This document shows positions 45,201 to 59,025 of a DNA stretch of 64,000 nt, one piece after another (position 1 is the stretch's first letter; each line of letters begins with the position of its first letter). The notes beneath the pieces are model-generated. The model searched no databases. It saw only the letters and a list, made by a program, of their open reading frames with translations, and was not told where the DNA came from. This DNA comes from Acanthornis magna (Eukaryota > Chordata > Aves > Passeriformes > Acanthizidae), in assembly GCA_036785705.1 (NCBI GenBank), contig JAWUZG010000176.1, positions 124,001 to 188,000 on the forward strand, given 5' to 3'. Position numbers and translations under genes: made by a program.

Positions 45201-48200
45201 ACACCTTTGTTTTTCTGAGGTGCATAAAGGATCAGATTGATAATTCCACAAGAGGCATATATGGAAGAGGGAAAATATTATCTCCTCCAAAATGGAGTGT
45301 GAGTGGTTACCAAGACCAAAGGACTATTAGCTGGGGATTTAATGAAATGTGATATAGAAAATTTATATTGCTTTTTCCTGCAATAGGTGCAGCTAAAACA
45401 TATTTCTTGATCAGTTTATCCTTTTTTAACCAATACAGCACATCACAAAATTAAGATAAGTTAGTAGAGTAGAACACAAGATATAAATACAGAAGTTTTC
45501 TGTGGCTGGGAAAAAAGAGACAGGAATATAAACCACTCACTTGAGGATGCTGGGGTCTATAGGCCAGAACGTTCCTGACAAATGTTCTATGTTTGCAAAT
45601 TTCCAAATATTAATAGTAATGAAAATTTTTAGCATTCAGACACAACCCACAGGAGAGAACAAATAAGAGCAAAGGGAGAGGAAATTCCTCTTTGTAAATG
45701 ACATCTACTAGAAGAGGTGCTCTGCTCTTCTCAAATCAATTCAAATGACTCTTGAGCCTCTAACACTGTTAAGTTTCTTAAACAAAGTCAAGAAATTTAA
45801 TATTTCCTCCTGTTCTGGGATCAGTTTTATCCAGCTTGGATTTCTGTTTTGGTATCTGTAAAGTGACAGGGAACAAAATGGGCAATGAGTCATATTTTGT
45901 CAAGCTGTCAACTATTCAAGTGCTATAGTCACAGTGCATACATGCTCATTACAGAATTATTAACGTTTGGAAGATCGATTCTCCACAGTAATTCTATGTC
46001 ATTAGGCACAACAAAAGACAATTGACATGTTTATGGTTCCTGTAGTCACCTCTAGTTTTTAATTACAGAACCAGAAAAGAACAATATCTGTGCTGTGTTT
46101 TCTGCCTTTCAGCTGCAAAGAGATACACAAAAGTGAGCAGACTTGACAAAATGCAGCAAGAGAGGAGAGCTGGAGGAAGGGGTGTTCTCATTCCATGACA
46201 AGGGCACTTGTCTGGAGGAAAAGGCTGGAGCATACATGAATTAGGAGGACAGTGGAACTGTAACAGAGAGTGTGGAAGAAGAAACTTAGGCTGCCTTGCA
46301 AGAGAGTGGGGAAATGCTGAAACATTGAAACAGCCTTCTTGAAATGAAATACAGAATAATGTTCAGAATCAGGCACATTTGAATATGCCCAAATTAAATC
46401 CTGGAGTTGCATGAAGTGACTGAAGGAAAAAAAAGAAATAATATTTAATTAGACTTAAAAGTAGAGTATATTTTATTTTGCAATTTTAATTTTTGGAACT
46501 CAATTTTTTCAACACAAGTGGTTGTAAGGATCTGAGACTGTTTATCACTTAATTTCATTCCTGCTGAACACCAGAAATTCCAGAGTCCTCATTGACTCAT
46601 GTCTGCATATTTTTCTCTGGAAGCTTCTTGCATTGCAAGACTTCAGCTCCCTTCTCATACATTCCTGCAACCAACAGCAAACACAGCAAGGCTGCAGTCA
46701 CAGTCGGTTCTGTTCCTTACTCCCAAAGGAAACCCGAAGTCTGCAACATGAAAGTAAGACTAATGGAAAGTCATTAGTGACTCTAACTCTCCCTTATTTA
46801 CTGAAGTAACCAGCTTTACTCACTAAGCTCAAAATATTCAGGATGTCTTCCCTCAATTTTGACAGTTTCTAGTTGCTCAAACCTCCACTTAATTTGCTTC
46901 CACCAGTCACTCCCATAATTTTTGTCCTCTTTTTAAGCTAAACCCAGCTTTACTTCTGTAGGTTCTAGACAAATAAAACCTACAATTACACCTCTGCATG
47001 TGCAAAGTACCTTGTCTTGCTATTTCCCAACTTCTTTCAACTAACAGTATCATTAGCTGTCAAACCTTGTCATATTCCTAACTCAAACAGGGGCAGTTAA
47101 TATTTTTTGCCCTGGAAAGTTACCTTTCCAGGAACTGTTTGGCACCTTCCTACCCCTAACTGTCATATTATTCTATATGTAGCACCCTTAATGATAGAGA
47201 AGATTGATAATAATTTGAAATATCCAAAGATCATCTTATGCTTTGACACTAATAAATACTTAGAGAGGATTTCCCTGTGGCTACATTGCTCACTGATTCT
47301 CCTTTCTATGCAGCTCAGCCTGGTAGTATGTCTTAAACTAATGTGCTTAGTCTACACCAAACTTGAAGGACACCTTAGAGTATTCTAGGCAATGCTTTCT
47401 GACAGCTCACCTTTAAATCCTCATCAGAGATTGTACAACAGCAAGATCACTGACAGCAGGATATGAGATTTTTTTTGGGAGATAAGTATTCAGTTAGAAC
47501 TTCAATAAAGCAGTGGTGTTAGAGGAACCTCATCTGAAGCCGTGTTTGAGATACTCCAAATCATTTAATTAGGCTTTATGGAGTCAAAACTTTAGGTTAG
47601 GCTACCAACTTGGCAGCTATTTAAAATGAAGACTGTGCCATGAATGGACTCCTAAACTGAAATTATTTCTAAATAATTATGCTAGATGGACAAGCCTGGT
47701 GGTGAATAAAATCGTAAGATGTGAAGAAGACAGACGGTCAGCAACATTAATGGCTATATCAATGTATATATAAGATATACTCCAGGTACAAGGGGCAAAG
47801 AAATTATCTACTGTCCCTAATGTTTAAGCCAAAGGTTGAAAGAAACAAAGGTCCTTCATTGGTCTGAAAGAGATAAGGCCCACCAATTTCTGTAGCCAGT
47901 AGGGCATGATAAGCCATGCCAATGCAATGTACTTAGATGTCTCAGTGTACAAATCCAGCTGAAGACAACATGCAGATCAAGAGCAGTGTCAGCTGTTTAA
48001 CACTCTGTCTGAAAGGACAGGTGACTGTTACAAGCTGAGATGCTTGGAAGTACTTTTTTGTGGATGCTTGTTGCAAAGTTGACACACACCTTGGGAATTT
48101 GTAACAAAACATCCTTCTAGCTTTCTTACGTTTCTTCAGTAAGCTCTAGTAAGGAAAATTTCTGGATGAGACAAATCAGAAGCATTTAAGATATATTGTG

Positions 48201-51200
48201 AAAAAACATAATTGAGTTTTTAAAAACACACGAATTTGGAGAAATCTTGGTTCTTTGAGTAAGTAGTTACAAAGGTGACATAGGTATAAGTTGTGAAGGA
48301 GTGTACATTAACAAATGACCAAAGTGAAATTAAAAACTTAGGATTTTGATGTGTCTGATTATATTTTTTTGTCAGGGAAAATGAAAAAAAACCAGTAAGG
48401 AGTACACAGACACATTAAATAATGTGCATGTCTCAGCTATAACCAAAATATGTACACACAATATCAGTACTATAAGCTTTAAAAAGAGATAAAATGTGCC
48501 GACCACCAAATGTATGCAGACAGGCACAAGTCATTGAGAATAGTAGGAATGCATAGGGCTCCAGACAACTAAAGAAAACACTCTGTAAAACTACTGTTGA
48601 TAAACGAAGAACCACAGAAGGGAGCCACCTGACTTCCCAGTCTAGGTTATTCTACACTAAATGAGAGAGATGAGAGCTGAGATGAAGTGGGAAGACAAAG
48701 AATAAAAAGAATTAAACATGACAGAACAGGAAAGCTAGGCAGATATTAGAATGGCACATAATTAAAACAATCCAGCAAAGGGGAAAATGTTTACCATGTG
48801 TGGAAGTGCTCAGTGCTACTTTTGTATGGGCCAGCTGAACAGTCACAAGCCCCCAAAGCATTCACCAACACAGAAACTGGCACTGAGCAGACCACTGAAT
48901 TGTTTTTAGCTTCTATAGAAACCACACAAATGGAGGCAGGTGAAATGCTCACCACATTATCTGTGGAAAAGCTTAAAAAGCCATAAGAATCAATATTAAA
49001 AGAGCAGCATTAGCCCACTTCACATCAGCATTAAGGGGGGAAACACTATGCAAGGAAATAGTCTGAAAGCATATGGGACCCACCAAGCTGGCGAAATACA
49101 GAAGCTCCCCCTCCAAGCAGCCAGAAGGGACACTTATTGATACAAAATAATTTTTAAAATTATTCTTGTAAGTTCAACGAACTGACAATTTTAATTTGTA
49201 AGTCTTAAGGAGCTACTCAGATGAAAATCATGCCAACAGAATCAACACAGACCTAATAGAAATGATTAGTTAAAGGACAATAGAGTCACAGATGTGTTAA
49301 AAAAAATAGGTGTTTTCTAAGTTGTACAAGGAATGTAAAATCACTAAAAGATCATAGGAAGGGATGAAACATTCTTTTGCAATACGATGATAAAGAAATG
49401 GTTGCAGAATCCAGTTATGTGAAGGACAATATTGAGAACAAAACAGATCTCCTCTGAGTTGTCGCTCTCATATCGTACCGATTGCCATTTCTTTTCTATT
49501 GGCAGTAGATTCAGCTCAGGAATTCAGTGTTACTGGCAAAACTGAAAGAAGTATTTTGAATGAATCTTCCAGAAGCCATCATCTTCAAATAAGGCTATGA
49601 CATGACTACTCCTGATTTGAGTTGGAAATGCAAACTAGGTCTGATTCTAATCCTAACAGCCATGTGCAAAGACAAAACCACAATGAAAGTGAACATCTAA
49701 GTGAAGGCAGTCAGTTTGGCAAGTCTTGCATGTTAAAATTGAGCACTTTAAGCTACTTGTAGGAGGAAAAGAGTTTTGTCCTCAAAAAAAAAGGATAGGA
49801 ATACCATGTTCTCTCTGTAGCCATCATTCAAATGATGATCTACAGGTCTACGGTTTTGTCGTATTTGCTTCCAAGTATACTCCCAGATCTGAAGGTTTTT
49901 GGACATGCTGCTTTTGTACGTGTCTTAAATTAGGTGATATGGAATTCCCTCCCTTATTAAAATAAATTATGTCTTTATTTATAATTTTGTTTTAATTTAT
50001 TTCTACCTTTTGCAACTTAAGTGACTTTCTTGTACATGGTGGCAGCAGCCCAAGGGTGAAAGGCTGACTTTTTCTTTAGTTAGTGATCACTGAATGCAGG
50101 AAGATGCTGTAACTGAGTCGTGAGACAACCTACTCAGTGACAAATATGAGACATTCTGTAGCAGTGTAATTTCAGGAGGAATGATCCTGTGGAGCTGGTG
50201 CCTCAACTATAAATCAGAGCCATGAAGCAAGTAAATCTGAAGAAAAAGCACTAGCTATTTGGATTTTCCCAGATCATAACTGACACTGGCCCATCCCCTC
50301 CCTAGCCAGGGGAGTCTGAACATATCTGCTAAAGCTGAAGCCATAAAAAATCTAACCCCTTGGCATGACATTGTCCAGCATTAACTGTGACACTTGGTGA
50401 CAGTTGGGTTCCCCAGGTTATCATATAGGCAGAAAACACACTTCTAATTTCTTATGTCAAAAAGGTTTGAAACTCATAAATACAAAGAAATTTTATTTTC
50501 AGGACATGATGTGGCACCATGGGAGATTTTCCTGCTCATGCAGTGCTTACCACAGCATAATCAACATACCATAAGCATAATCAACAACTTTATCCTGTCT
50601 TCTTACTCAATAAAGACTTGGAATTTTGCCTTTTACAGTGTCTTCACAATCCTGAAAATGCTCTGCGTACTCAGGGTGAGCTATTTGTTCTGAAAAAAAA
50701 TTACAGTTTTTTTATAGCTGAACAAAAGTGAAAAGAATAAATGAAAGTACATCCTCAAGTCAATGTATCCTTGAAATTCTTTACTGATGGGATATGTAAG
50801 TGAGGGAGCTCTAAGCCAGAGTACCAAGGAATGACATCAAACTCCATGGAATGGCTGTTCTTAGATGTCAGCTGTGAACTTTAAACATACTGTCTTTTAC
50901 TCATAAAATAGTCAACTAAACTTCTAGCTGGAAGGAAATTTTCATCCATGACAGATTTCTTTGGACAGACTCAGATATGAAATACCTATTTTCTAGACCT
51001 TCAAAAAGATAATGCAGGCTAAAGTATCCTCATATTCAATATTCACAAAATTTCAAAGTTGTCTGCTATTAGTAAGTGATTTAAAGTCAGAATAAATTCA
51101 TATTTTTCATTCCTGTTGAAGTCTGTGCAGGCAATATTTAGCCCCAGGCTTGTACCTAGGGCTTCTTTCATCCAGAAATTTGAAAGATTTTCTCCTAATG

Positions 51201-51960
51201 TTCCTACTCTTTGAACATGCTGAACTAGGGGCTGGAAAAGGTGCAGTAGAAGGTTTGTCTTTCAAAAATAAGGAAAGGGGAAAAGGGCCAAATCTCTGAA
51301 CTCTAATATGTTCTGAACCAGTAATAATATCTGAACCAGTAGACTATGTTGATTGCAGAGTAAAATCAATCATGTATGAGAAAGCAGGAAGGCAGAATGA
51401 CAGGTGGTTAAAAAATCATCTGTCCTCTCAAACTTCAGTGTCGTTCAGAGTAAGTTCCTGTTTAGCTATTAGGTGAGAAGATACATGTGAAAAATTTGCT
51501 TCTTAAAAAAAATGCCCAAACAAACAAAAAAGGCCCCAAACAAATGGAAAAAAAATCCGAACAAACTCTCAGCCTACAAGCTTGTTTTCCTTTTCATTAT
51601 TCTATAGCTTATTACAGCTGAGAACCTGGAGATTGTATGCGCAGGCTGGAATCTATGTTATTGACCAGCTGTGAAGTCCATCATACCATGGTTTCTCAGC
51701 TGCCACAAAGTATATAGATATTCTGCAGGAGTGGGGAGAAAGGCAGAATTGAACACATCACTCTTCAACAAAACAAAAAATATCCTTCAGCTCTTCTGTC
51801 TTATGATTTGACATCCATAGTGAACCTGAAATATCAAAGAAGGATTATTTGCCAGTGACACAGACGAGTGCCTAAGGCATATTTCAGCACAGGAGAAAAT
51901 CTGGACCAGTATTTACTTTCTGTGAAGTAAAGCCACAGAAGGGATGCTTGTGTGAGCTGC
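42288..51960. other. long gene-free AT-rich stretch
   Basis: 9.7 kb with no supported gene. A 15-base A run (44457-44471) ends a block that could be an old retrocopy, but I see no parent. A 9-bp hairpin lies at 47111-47132. Small duplications occur, for example 'agcataatcaaca' near 50556. A GC-richer patch at 43680-44050 is unassigned. Confidence 0.55.
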
Positions 51961-52530
51961 TAACATGGGGGCGGTGGGGGAGTGAGATGTGGTCTCCTGT
52001 GTGTTCCGAGAGTGTCCTGGTTCCCAGACAGAGCCTTCTGGCCACTGCATTGGACAATGTGCAGGTACCTCTTCTATCACCCGTGCCGATGGATGGCACA
52101 GTTGCACTCACACACCCCAGAGCCTTTGATAAGCTCAGCATTACCAGGAACAAAGAACTTCAGAGGACCCAAAAGTGTGGATATTCCGGGGATTTATTCC
52201 TTGAAGGGATCCAGCAGCAAAAGAGTCACTCTGCATGACTGCAGATATAGGGGTCCAGGTCCAATAGGGTTAGGGAGGAGGCAGGGAAATACAATGACAA
52301 CCAATGGGAAGAAGGGAGGGGTGGAGTGTGTGATACAAGAACCAAGGAGGGGAAGGGAAGGGCGGAGTCAGGGATACAACAAACACCAATTAACATAGGA
52401 AGATTAGCATAACTAGGGAGAGACCACACAATCAACCTCAGAGGGTATTTCACACCTCAGTTGTCCCACCAGTTTGCTGCTGCTCTGGGAACCTCTGGGC
52501 TTCTCCGAGATAGTTTCAGCCACCACAACA
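51961..52530 (-). mobile_element. solo LTR, avian ERV (family A, copy 3), minus strand
   Basis: A 570-bp element whose minus strand starts TGTTGTGGTGGCTG (plus 52530) and ends ...CATGTTA (plus 51961). Flanking 6-mers agctgc (51955-51960) and aactgc (52531-52536) match at 5 of 6. AATAAA reads on the minus strand (plus TTTATT 52193-52198). This copy is longer than its relatives because a U3 segment is duplicated (52307-52344 and 52349-52388). Confidence 0.9.
52307..52388 (-). repeat. duplicated U3 segment in LTR copy 3
   Basis: Two imperfect units of about 38-40 bp, each with a 'ggaag..aggg..ggag' start and a 'gatacaa' core, lie some 42 bp apart. Copies 1 and 2 have one unit at the same place, so this is a local duplication in the enhancer part of the LTR. 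Confidence 0.7.
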
Positions 52531-53376
52531 AACTGCTGTAACAAATGTTACAGAATCAGCAAAGCACCCCAGAGTGATGACAACATCAAGCAGCTTTTAT
52601 GGGCCATACTCACTAATTTCTGTTGAATATAACTAGAGAAACACCTGTGTTAAACAAAATCTAGCTCATCCAGGATGAAAATCTACTATTAAAAATGCAC
52701 TGAAAAATTCATTCAAGATTGAGGGAGAAAAGGGGCACTGCTGTAGAACTTGCAAGGCCAGAAGTGTTCTCTCTCATCTGAATCTGAATGGAGGAAATAC
52801 ATATCTCAGAATAGCAGTCTAGGACCTCAAGATCATTTTCTTTTGTTAGAAACACTGGAACTTTTTTTTTCTGATGATGCATTCTTTTTTGTGTTCATGC
52901 CGCATGATATACCTTATTGTGATTACACATGACCAAGAAGATAAAAAAGAAACTGTCTGTAAACTCCTGGACTCTGCAGACTCCTAGCTGAACTCCCAGC
53001 ACCCTAGAAGAGTGAGATAAGATGCAGTACCTTGCAAAACCTCCAGCATTATCCACTATAGTGGAAGGGTTCAAATTCTTTGACAATTTCTTCTCTATTT
53101 ATTTCAGGATATGAGTACTCTGTAGAGTTCAGCATTTTCTATATTTAATTTTCTGATTTGAAAAAACACATCAGTATCCTAAAATTTTAACATTTCTTCA
53201 GGAGCTTTAAGTTCTCTGAAAATTCTTTCCCTCTGGTGATGGAATTACACATTGTTATCATCTACCATATCAAAACAGGCAAAATTATCTGAAGATAACT
53301 TTTGAAAGTTATATGAAGCAGCAGAATGGCCTATTTCAGGAATAGTAAGCTCTCTTCCTTCATTGAAGAAAGGTCT
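52531..53376. other. unassigned DNA between two LTRs
   Basis: No gene or repeat is recognised. A 60-codon plus-strand open frame at 52750-52932 has no support. Confidence 0.45.
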
Positions 53377-53982
53377 TGCAGTTCCGCCTGATTCGTGGAA
53401 AGACTCCACAATTTGTTAAGGTTGTAAAGTATGTTTATTCCAGCACTGGGGCTCATGGGGGATTGCTCCTTCAAAGGCATTGAGCACCACCAGTGGTACT
53501 CCGTCCAGTTTATATCGGGTTACAGGTTACATATTCATTAAATTGCCCAACACGCTTATTCATATTCATGACCTATTCCCGCTTCATATTATAATGAGCT
53601 TCAAAGCAATTTCCATATGCTTGCACTTGCGTGGTGCCGCTGGGTGCTCATGGGCAGGGGTCCCGAGATGAAGTAAACGACTCTTCCTCAGGGTTGAACT
53701 CTTCACTTTGCCTCCTTGTGCCTGCTCTCTGGTTCCTTGATTTTAGTCCAAACCTTGGTGCCCGTCTCAACCAGTTTGGGGGTCCAGAGAGCAGGAACCG
53801 GGCCACAGTTGCTTCCTCTTACAATAGTCTTACATCCCGCCCTGCTTTTGGCAAGTGCAACAATATCAAGCAAGCAATATACATTGTTTAGCAAGCGGTT
53901 TCACTAAGCACTGCATTCCTTAACTCTTCCTTCCCTTGTATCACACCAACATCACTGTTTTCTTTGTCCCGAAACCCAGACA
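53377..53982 (-). mobile_element. solo LTR, minus strand (family D, copy 2)
   Basis: On the minus strand it starts TGTCTGGGTTTCGGG (plus 53982), has a TATA-like CGATATAAAC (plus near 53509), AATAAA (plus TTTATT 53434-53439) and ends GCGGAACTGCA (plus 53377). The U5 part ('aaagactcc...ttgttaaggtt') aligns with copy 1 at 22914-23597, and the lengths are similar (about 606 and 660-680 bp). Target duplication is not convincing. Confidence 0.78.
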
Positions 53983-56900
53983 GAGAGGTTTTTGGATATC
54001 CCTCTGCAATGTTCTGATGGTTGGTCCCACAACATCACAAGTCCAAACTCTTTTCAGTGCGAGCTTTCCATGCCAATGCATTCTCAGATCCTGTTTCTAC
54101 CTCTTGATCCATGATTATATTAGTTTGTCATGCTATATTAGAAAAAATATAGATCTGCCTTATGTGTCACGTTATATCCACATCTTTATAACCAGTATCT
54201 TTTAATTTTTTTCCAAGATACAGCTGAAAAATATGTGCCTTCAGTTCACATGTAGAAATGGACAACCTGAGTAAGAAACCTGCCAAACAGATTTTTTTTA
54301 TATATATATTGTATTTGGTAGGACATGGCTCAGTAAATCATCTTTGATCAGATTCTTCAACTGTCTGTGGCTGATAGAGACTACTTTATCAAAAGCACCT
54401 AGAAAGAAGAAATGAATGCTCCTAATCTAGGTTGCCTGATAAACATTTTCTTCCTGGCTTCCCCCCTACAATTCAGTCTGGTCAGAATCTGCTTTTAAAA
54501 AAACTATTCCTATCTCTCCTAAGTTCAAAAGGAAATTTGTAGTTTTCTAATGGGACACCAGAGAACTTTCAGTACATCAGAGAACCATGGACCTGAGAAG
54601 AACCTGAAAAGACAGAGTTGTTGGGTAATGATGCTGTTTATGGCCCAATTCCAATTCTCCATATACTCTCTCTTTCTCCTCACCACAACCCCACAGGGTG
54701 TCACTGTGGACCTGTCAGGAGATAAAAACAGGAGACAAGCTTTTTGCAGGAATAGTTTTAGGTGCCATAACTCTTTGACAGAGAAAAGAGCTGTTTGTGT
54801 ATTCACAGGGGGAAAAAACCCAGACAAACTCTCCTGATTTCCTTGCTAAACCTGAAGAAGAAACCACCAGGTCTGGAAATCGAGAGAATAATTTTATTGC
54901 CAGATCACTTGGTGCTGTTTAGTGCCTTTGGTTGAGACCACAATACAAGAGGAAGATGACAGAATTTTCATGAATGTTGTTAGGAAGTATTGATTCTTAG
55001 CAAACCTAATCCTTACCATTCATAACCTATGTATCCATATATCTATATCTATATCGATATCTATATCTATATCTATCTATCTAAATTTAAAATATCCATA
55101 TGCTATATGTAGATTCTCTGTGTTAAATTGCAGAATTCAATATTTAGTAAATCCAAGCTCTCATCTACCTTCCTGTGAATACTTCTGAATGTTTAAAAAC
55201 GTCCTTATGATTTACTCTCAATTTTCCAATCTTCTGGCACCTTAATTAAAAATATTCTCATTAAAATCCATAGATCAGTAAATTAAGTTAAAATCTAGCT
55301 ATAAAATTTAGACAGGCTGCATGTTTTGCAAGAAAGAGTAACAGAAAATCCAGAGCTCTTTGAAAGCCTCATGAAGTTCATAACTTCACCTACAATTTAA
55401 GACTTCAATTTCTACTAGTTATTGAGCTTCTTAATAAAATCCTTAGTTTTCAACTATAAGGAAGATTCATGCTTTTTTAACCAACACAACATCATGCTAA
55501 ACTGTTTTTCACTTAGGGTGGGAATTTCTGATGTCTGTTAACCCATGGTAGCATCTGGCTTCTTGGCAGGTTTTGCAGACAACTGGCAACTTACAACTAG
55601 CATGTCTGTCAGATGGTAAGGCAGCTGCTGATGGGCTGTGCCTGTGTCACTTCCCCAGATATCTTCCATTGTAAAATTCCCATTAACTCTAAAAAGTCTG
55701 TGCATCTGTCTGCAAACAAATTAACATGTACTTTTATGATACAAAGAGGAGAGATGTGCTTTTTCTGTAACTGACTGTTCTGTACCCTTTTGGTTGAAAT
55801 GCCATAAATAAGTTATCATTGTGCTATATTTTATTTTAGCTGAGATGGGTTCTTCTTTGCAATGTGTCAGTTTCAGTTGCTCTGTTATAATTTTCTGAGG
55901 TTGTGAGTTTTTCCTAAGTGTTTGTATCAGGTATTCTTTGTGTGTAAAAGCTGTAAGATGTTTCACCCTGCCCCTTTGAAACTGCAATGAGAGGGAAAAA
56001 ACCCAGCTTTGGGCATTTCATCTTGTTTGTTCTCCAGAGGCAGAGTATCATTACTCATCCATCTATTTGATGTTGAATTGTATGCCAGTGACTGAGACAT
56101 TTGTCTGTCTGTTACAGAGTTTAATACTGTCATTGAAGCATTTTTCTCCAGTTTCCTCAAGGCAGAAACTTTTTCTACATTGAGTGATCTTTAGTCTACA
56201 TCATTGATATTTTTTTTTCTTTAATATGGACTGAATCTATTTAATTAGGACACACTTTTCATCCCCACGTATTTAGACTGTTAGATAAGAGTGAAAAATT
56301 GTGTGACCTTCCTTTTTACACGCCATGTGGAAATCACCACAGGACAGATCACTGAACCAAAGAAAGCAAACAGTGCTGGACACTTGCCTTTTCATAAATC
56401 TGTGCCTGAGGTCAGTCTTTATCTTTGCCAGCTATGAAGCCAAGCAGCACGAGGTGCAAACCATCAGAGATGCAAAGGTAGTGACCTTTAGACAGTGCAC
56501 TGGATTTAGTTCATTTGTCTTGATTCTCATTGAAAAAGGAATGGTGAAAAGGCATCAAAAAAGCATCTCAAAATGACGTGCCAAGAAATTTATTCTCTGC
56601 TTATTTTATCCAGAAAGAATTCTTTTTAGTAAATCCTTTCTTTTTTTCCAGGCAACCATTTAAATAAAATACCAAATAAGCACAAAAAAATCCAGTTTTC
56701 CATCCCCAAAAGCAAAAATAGTTTCTTGACACTTATATGGATCTTTTATGCCAGTTCATAGTGGTTGCCAGGTTGATGGAGCCCTGAAATTTGAGAGACA
56801 AAAACACACTGTATTATCTCAATTTGCTGAATGCCATGAAACCTTCAGGGAGGGGAAATTGCTACCCAAAAGAACTGCCTAAAATATTGACAAATCCTTC

Positions 56901-58857
56901 TGGTAAAGCTAATTAGTCTAATAATGCCCGACTAGGCTAAAGAAAAAGAAAAATAACTCTGTGACAATAATGGAACTGGTTGCCTGGGAGAAATACTATT
57001 CCTTACTCTCCTGTTAAGAAGTGGAATCAAACAGCTCTGAGTTGAGTACTGGAATTCCCAAACTGTGAATCACACCTGCAAAGGAAGATTTCCAGCTACA
57101 TCTTCTTTGCTGACATATTCAGAAACATTTAGATTCATGAGTTACCTTGACATTCCGCTAGAGATTTTAAATGCAAGGCAGGCAGCTACAAATATTTGTC
57201 TGTCTGAATTATTTTGTTTGGTTGTATTTTTTTTGTTTTTTCCCTATAGTCTGCAGAAAGGAGGGCAGGGAGGGAGGGAGCAGAAAGATGGGTGTCCTTT
57301 TTTTTTTGTTTGTTTGCTTTTTGTTTATGAACAATTGGTCAGGAAAGCATCCAGATATGTCTTGATCCATGTAATTTTTTTGGCCCTATTTATCATTAGA
57401 ATATAGCTCCTTGATTATAGAATTCTGATACTATTTACACTCATAAAGATAGATTACATAACAATTTTCATACTCATGTCACAGGATAGTTACTAATTGT
57501 TTGAAAGTTTTTAAAAGATTCACAGAACTAGTCTTCCTAAAAGAAAACATTGTAAAAATCAGTCATTTGACTCTCTTTTAAGGTATGGCTTTCGCCTATC
57601 TGTCCTTTTTAAACACTTTCAGTATTTTTTCTGCTAGAGACTTGAGGAAAAAGGATCCCCCCAAAAAGACCAGACTGTTCAGAACTCAATAACTTTTCTT
57701 ACTTTTACCACAAAGTGTAAATCAGACTTTGATTTGGGGCAGTTCTTCTTTTTTACTCATAATTTTCTCAATAAATCTGATGCCAAAGTTTTATTATACT
57801 AGAACTGTAAAAAAGCATCCCTCCCAATTTCCACGTAAGTACAAATCGCTAATAACTCAACTGTTTTGTTTGAAAAGTATAGAAATGTTAATGCTGCAGT
57901 ACTTTACAAAGCAGTAACATAACTAGTCAACTAATGTTTGCTTTGGGAGGAGGAATAGCTAAACATTTCTTTTAAATGAAAGGAGGACAAAATTCTGCCC
58001 TTGATTCATATTTTGAATGGAAATTAATTGATGTTATTTTAATTAAATCCTTTCATTATGTCCTCATACTATCTACTTACAAAATAAAAAAAAATACAAT
58101 TATTCAGAGTAATTATTTAAAAATTTATTGAGTGTTGGGGTTTAACCTACTAAGTCCATATATATACAGGTGTATTTGTGAGATTACTAACATATGATAA
58201 TTCTGGATACTGTTTCTACATTGGAGTTTCTATTATAGACTGAGGTCTGTTCTCTTCTGCTTCTTTAAAGACATCATGAGAGTTTACATCCTGAGCCAAA
58301 CTCTTTCATTCCTTTCCCCAATTTCAACGGAACCAGAATTCCCAAGCCCAGGGAAGTTTGGTCTTGTAAAGTTTTGTTTGTTATTCATTTGGTTGGTTTT
58401 GGAAGATTGTCTGGAAAGAAATTATTTCTCACAGTGTAATATAAAGGAAAGATTAACAAAGTTCTGTGTTATCACTGTTCACTGTATTGCTGGGAAAAAA
58501 ATCTAATAAAGTTGGACCATAAAAATATTCTTATTACTCTCAATTCTACAGTTGATTTCTCCTCAGTTTTTTATGCTGTGATTTCATTGGCCCTTCAGTT
58601 TCCCAAAATGCTGGAATTTCCTTTCTTGGAACAAATCAGAGCACCCTCTGACTTAAATGCCTGTTAGTTTTATTTTGTTTTCACTGAAAACAAAATCTTT
58701 TTTATAAGGTTGACTTTTCCCTTCCATGCGCACAGGTAACTGTAATCTGTGATTACCTTCCTGAAAAGATTCTTCTGATGTTTTTTCTGTTTGGGAAAGA
58801 TGTTCAAGTTAAAACAGCAATATATTAAAAAAAAAAAACCAAACCTGAACAAATACC
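53983..58857. other. unassigned AT-rich DNA
   Basis: No supported gene. The block at 54540-54837 has a 95-codon plus-strand open frame and an overlapping 100-codon minus-strand one. A polypyrimidine-CAG at about 54663-54698 looks like a splice acceptor, but no partner exon is seen. A (TATC/TATATC)n repeat lies at 55031-55083. Confidence 0.5.
55031..55083. repeat. ATCTAT-type microsatellite
   Basis: Imperfect 6-bp (tatatc) units passing into 4-bp (tatc) units. Confidence 0.85.
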
Positions 58858-59025
58858 ATAGAGTCATAAAATCATAGAAAGGCTCATGTTCAAAGGGACC
58901 TTAAAGATCATCTATTTCCAACACTTTCCACTAGACCAGGCTGCTCAGACCTCCGTCCATCCTGGCCTTAAACACTTCCATGGATTGGACATCGACTTCT
59001 CTGGGCAACCTGTGGCAGCATAAAT
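58858..59025 (-). mobile_element. CR1 LINE 3' terminal fragment
   Basis: Reverse-oriented CR1 tail: 'catagagtcataaaatcatagaaaggctc', 'gggaccttaaagatcatct', 'actagaccaggctgctcagacc', 'cttctctgggcaacctgt'. About 170 bp, 5'-truncated. Confidence 0.93.

Noticed and set aside
54550..54837. Possible exon after a polypyrimidine-CAG near 54698
   Set aside because: A single acceptor-like site without a donor partner or homologous protein is common by chance.
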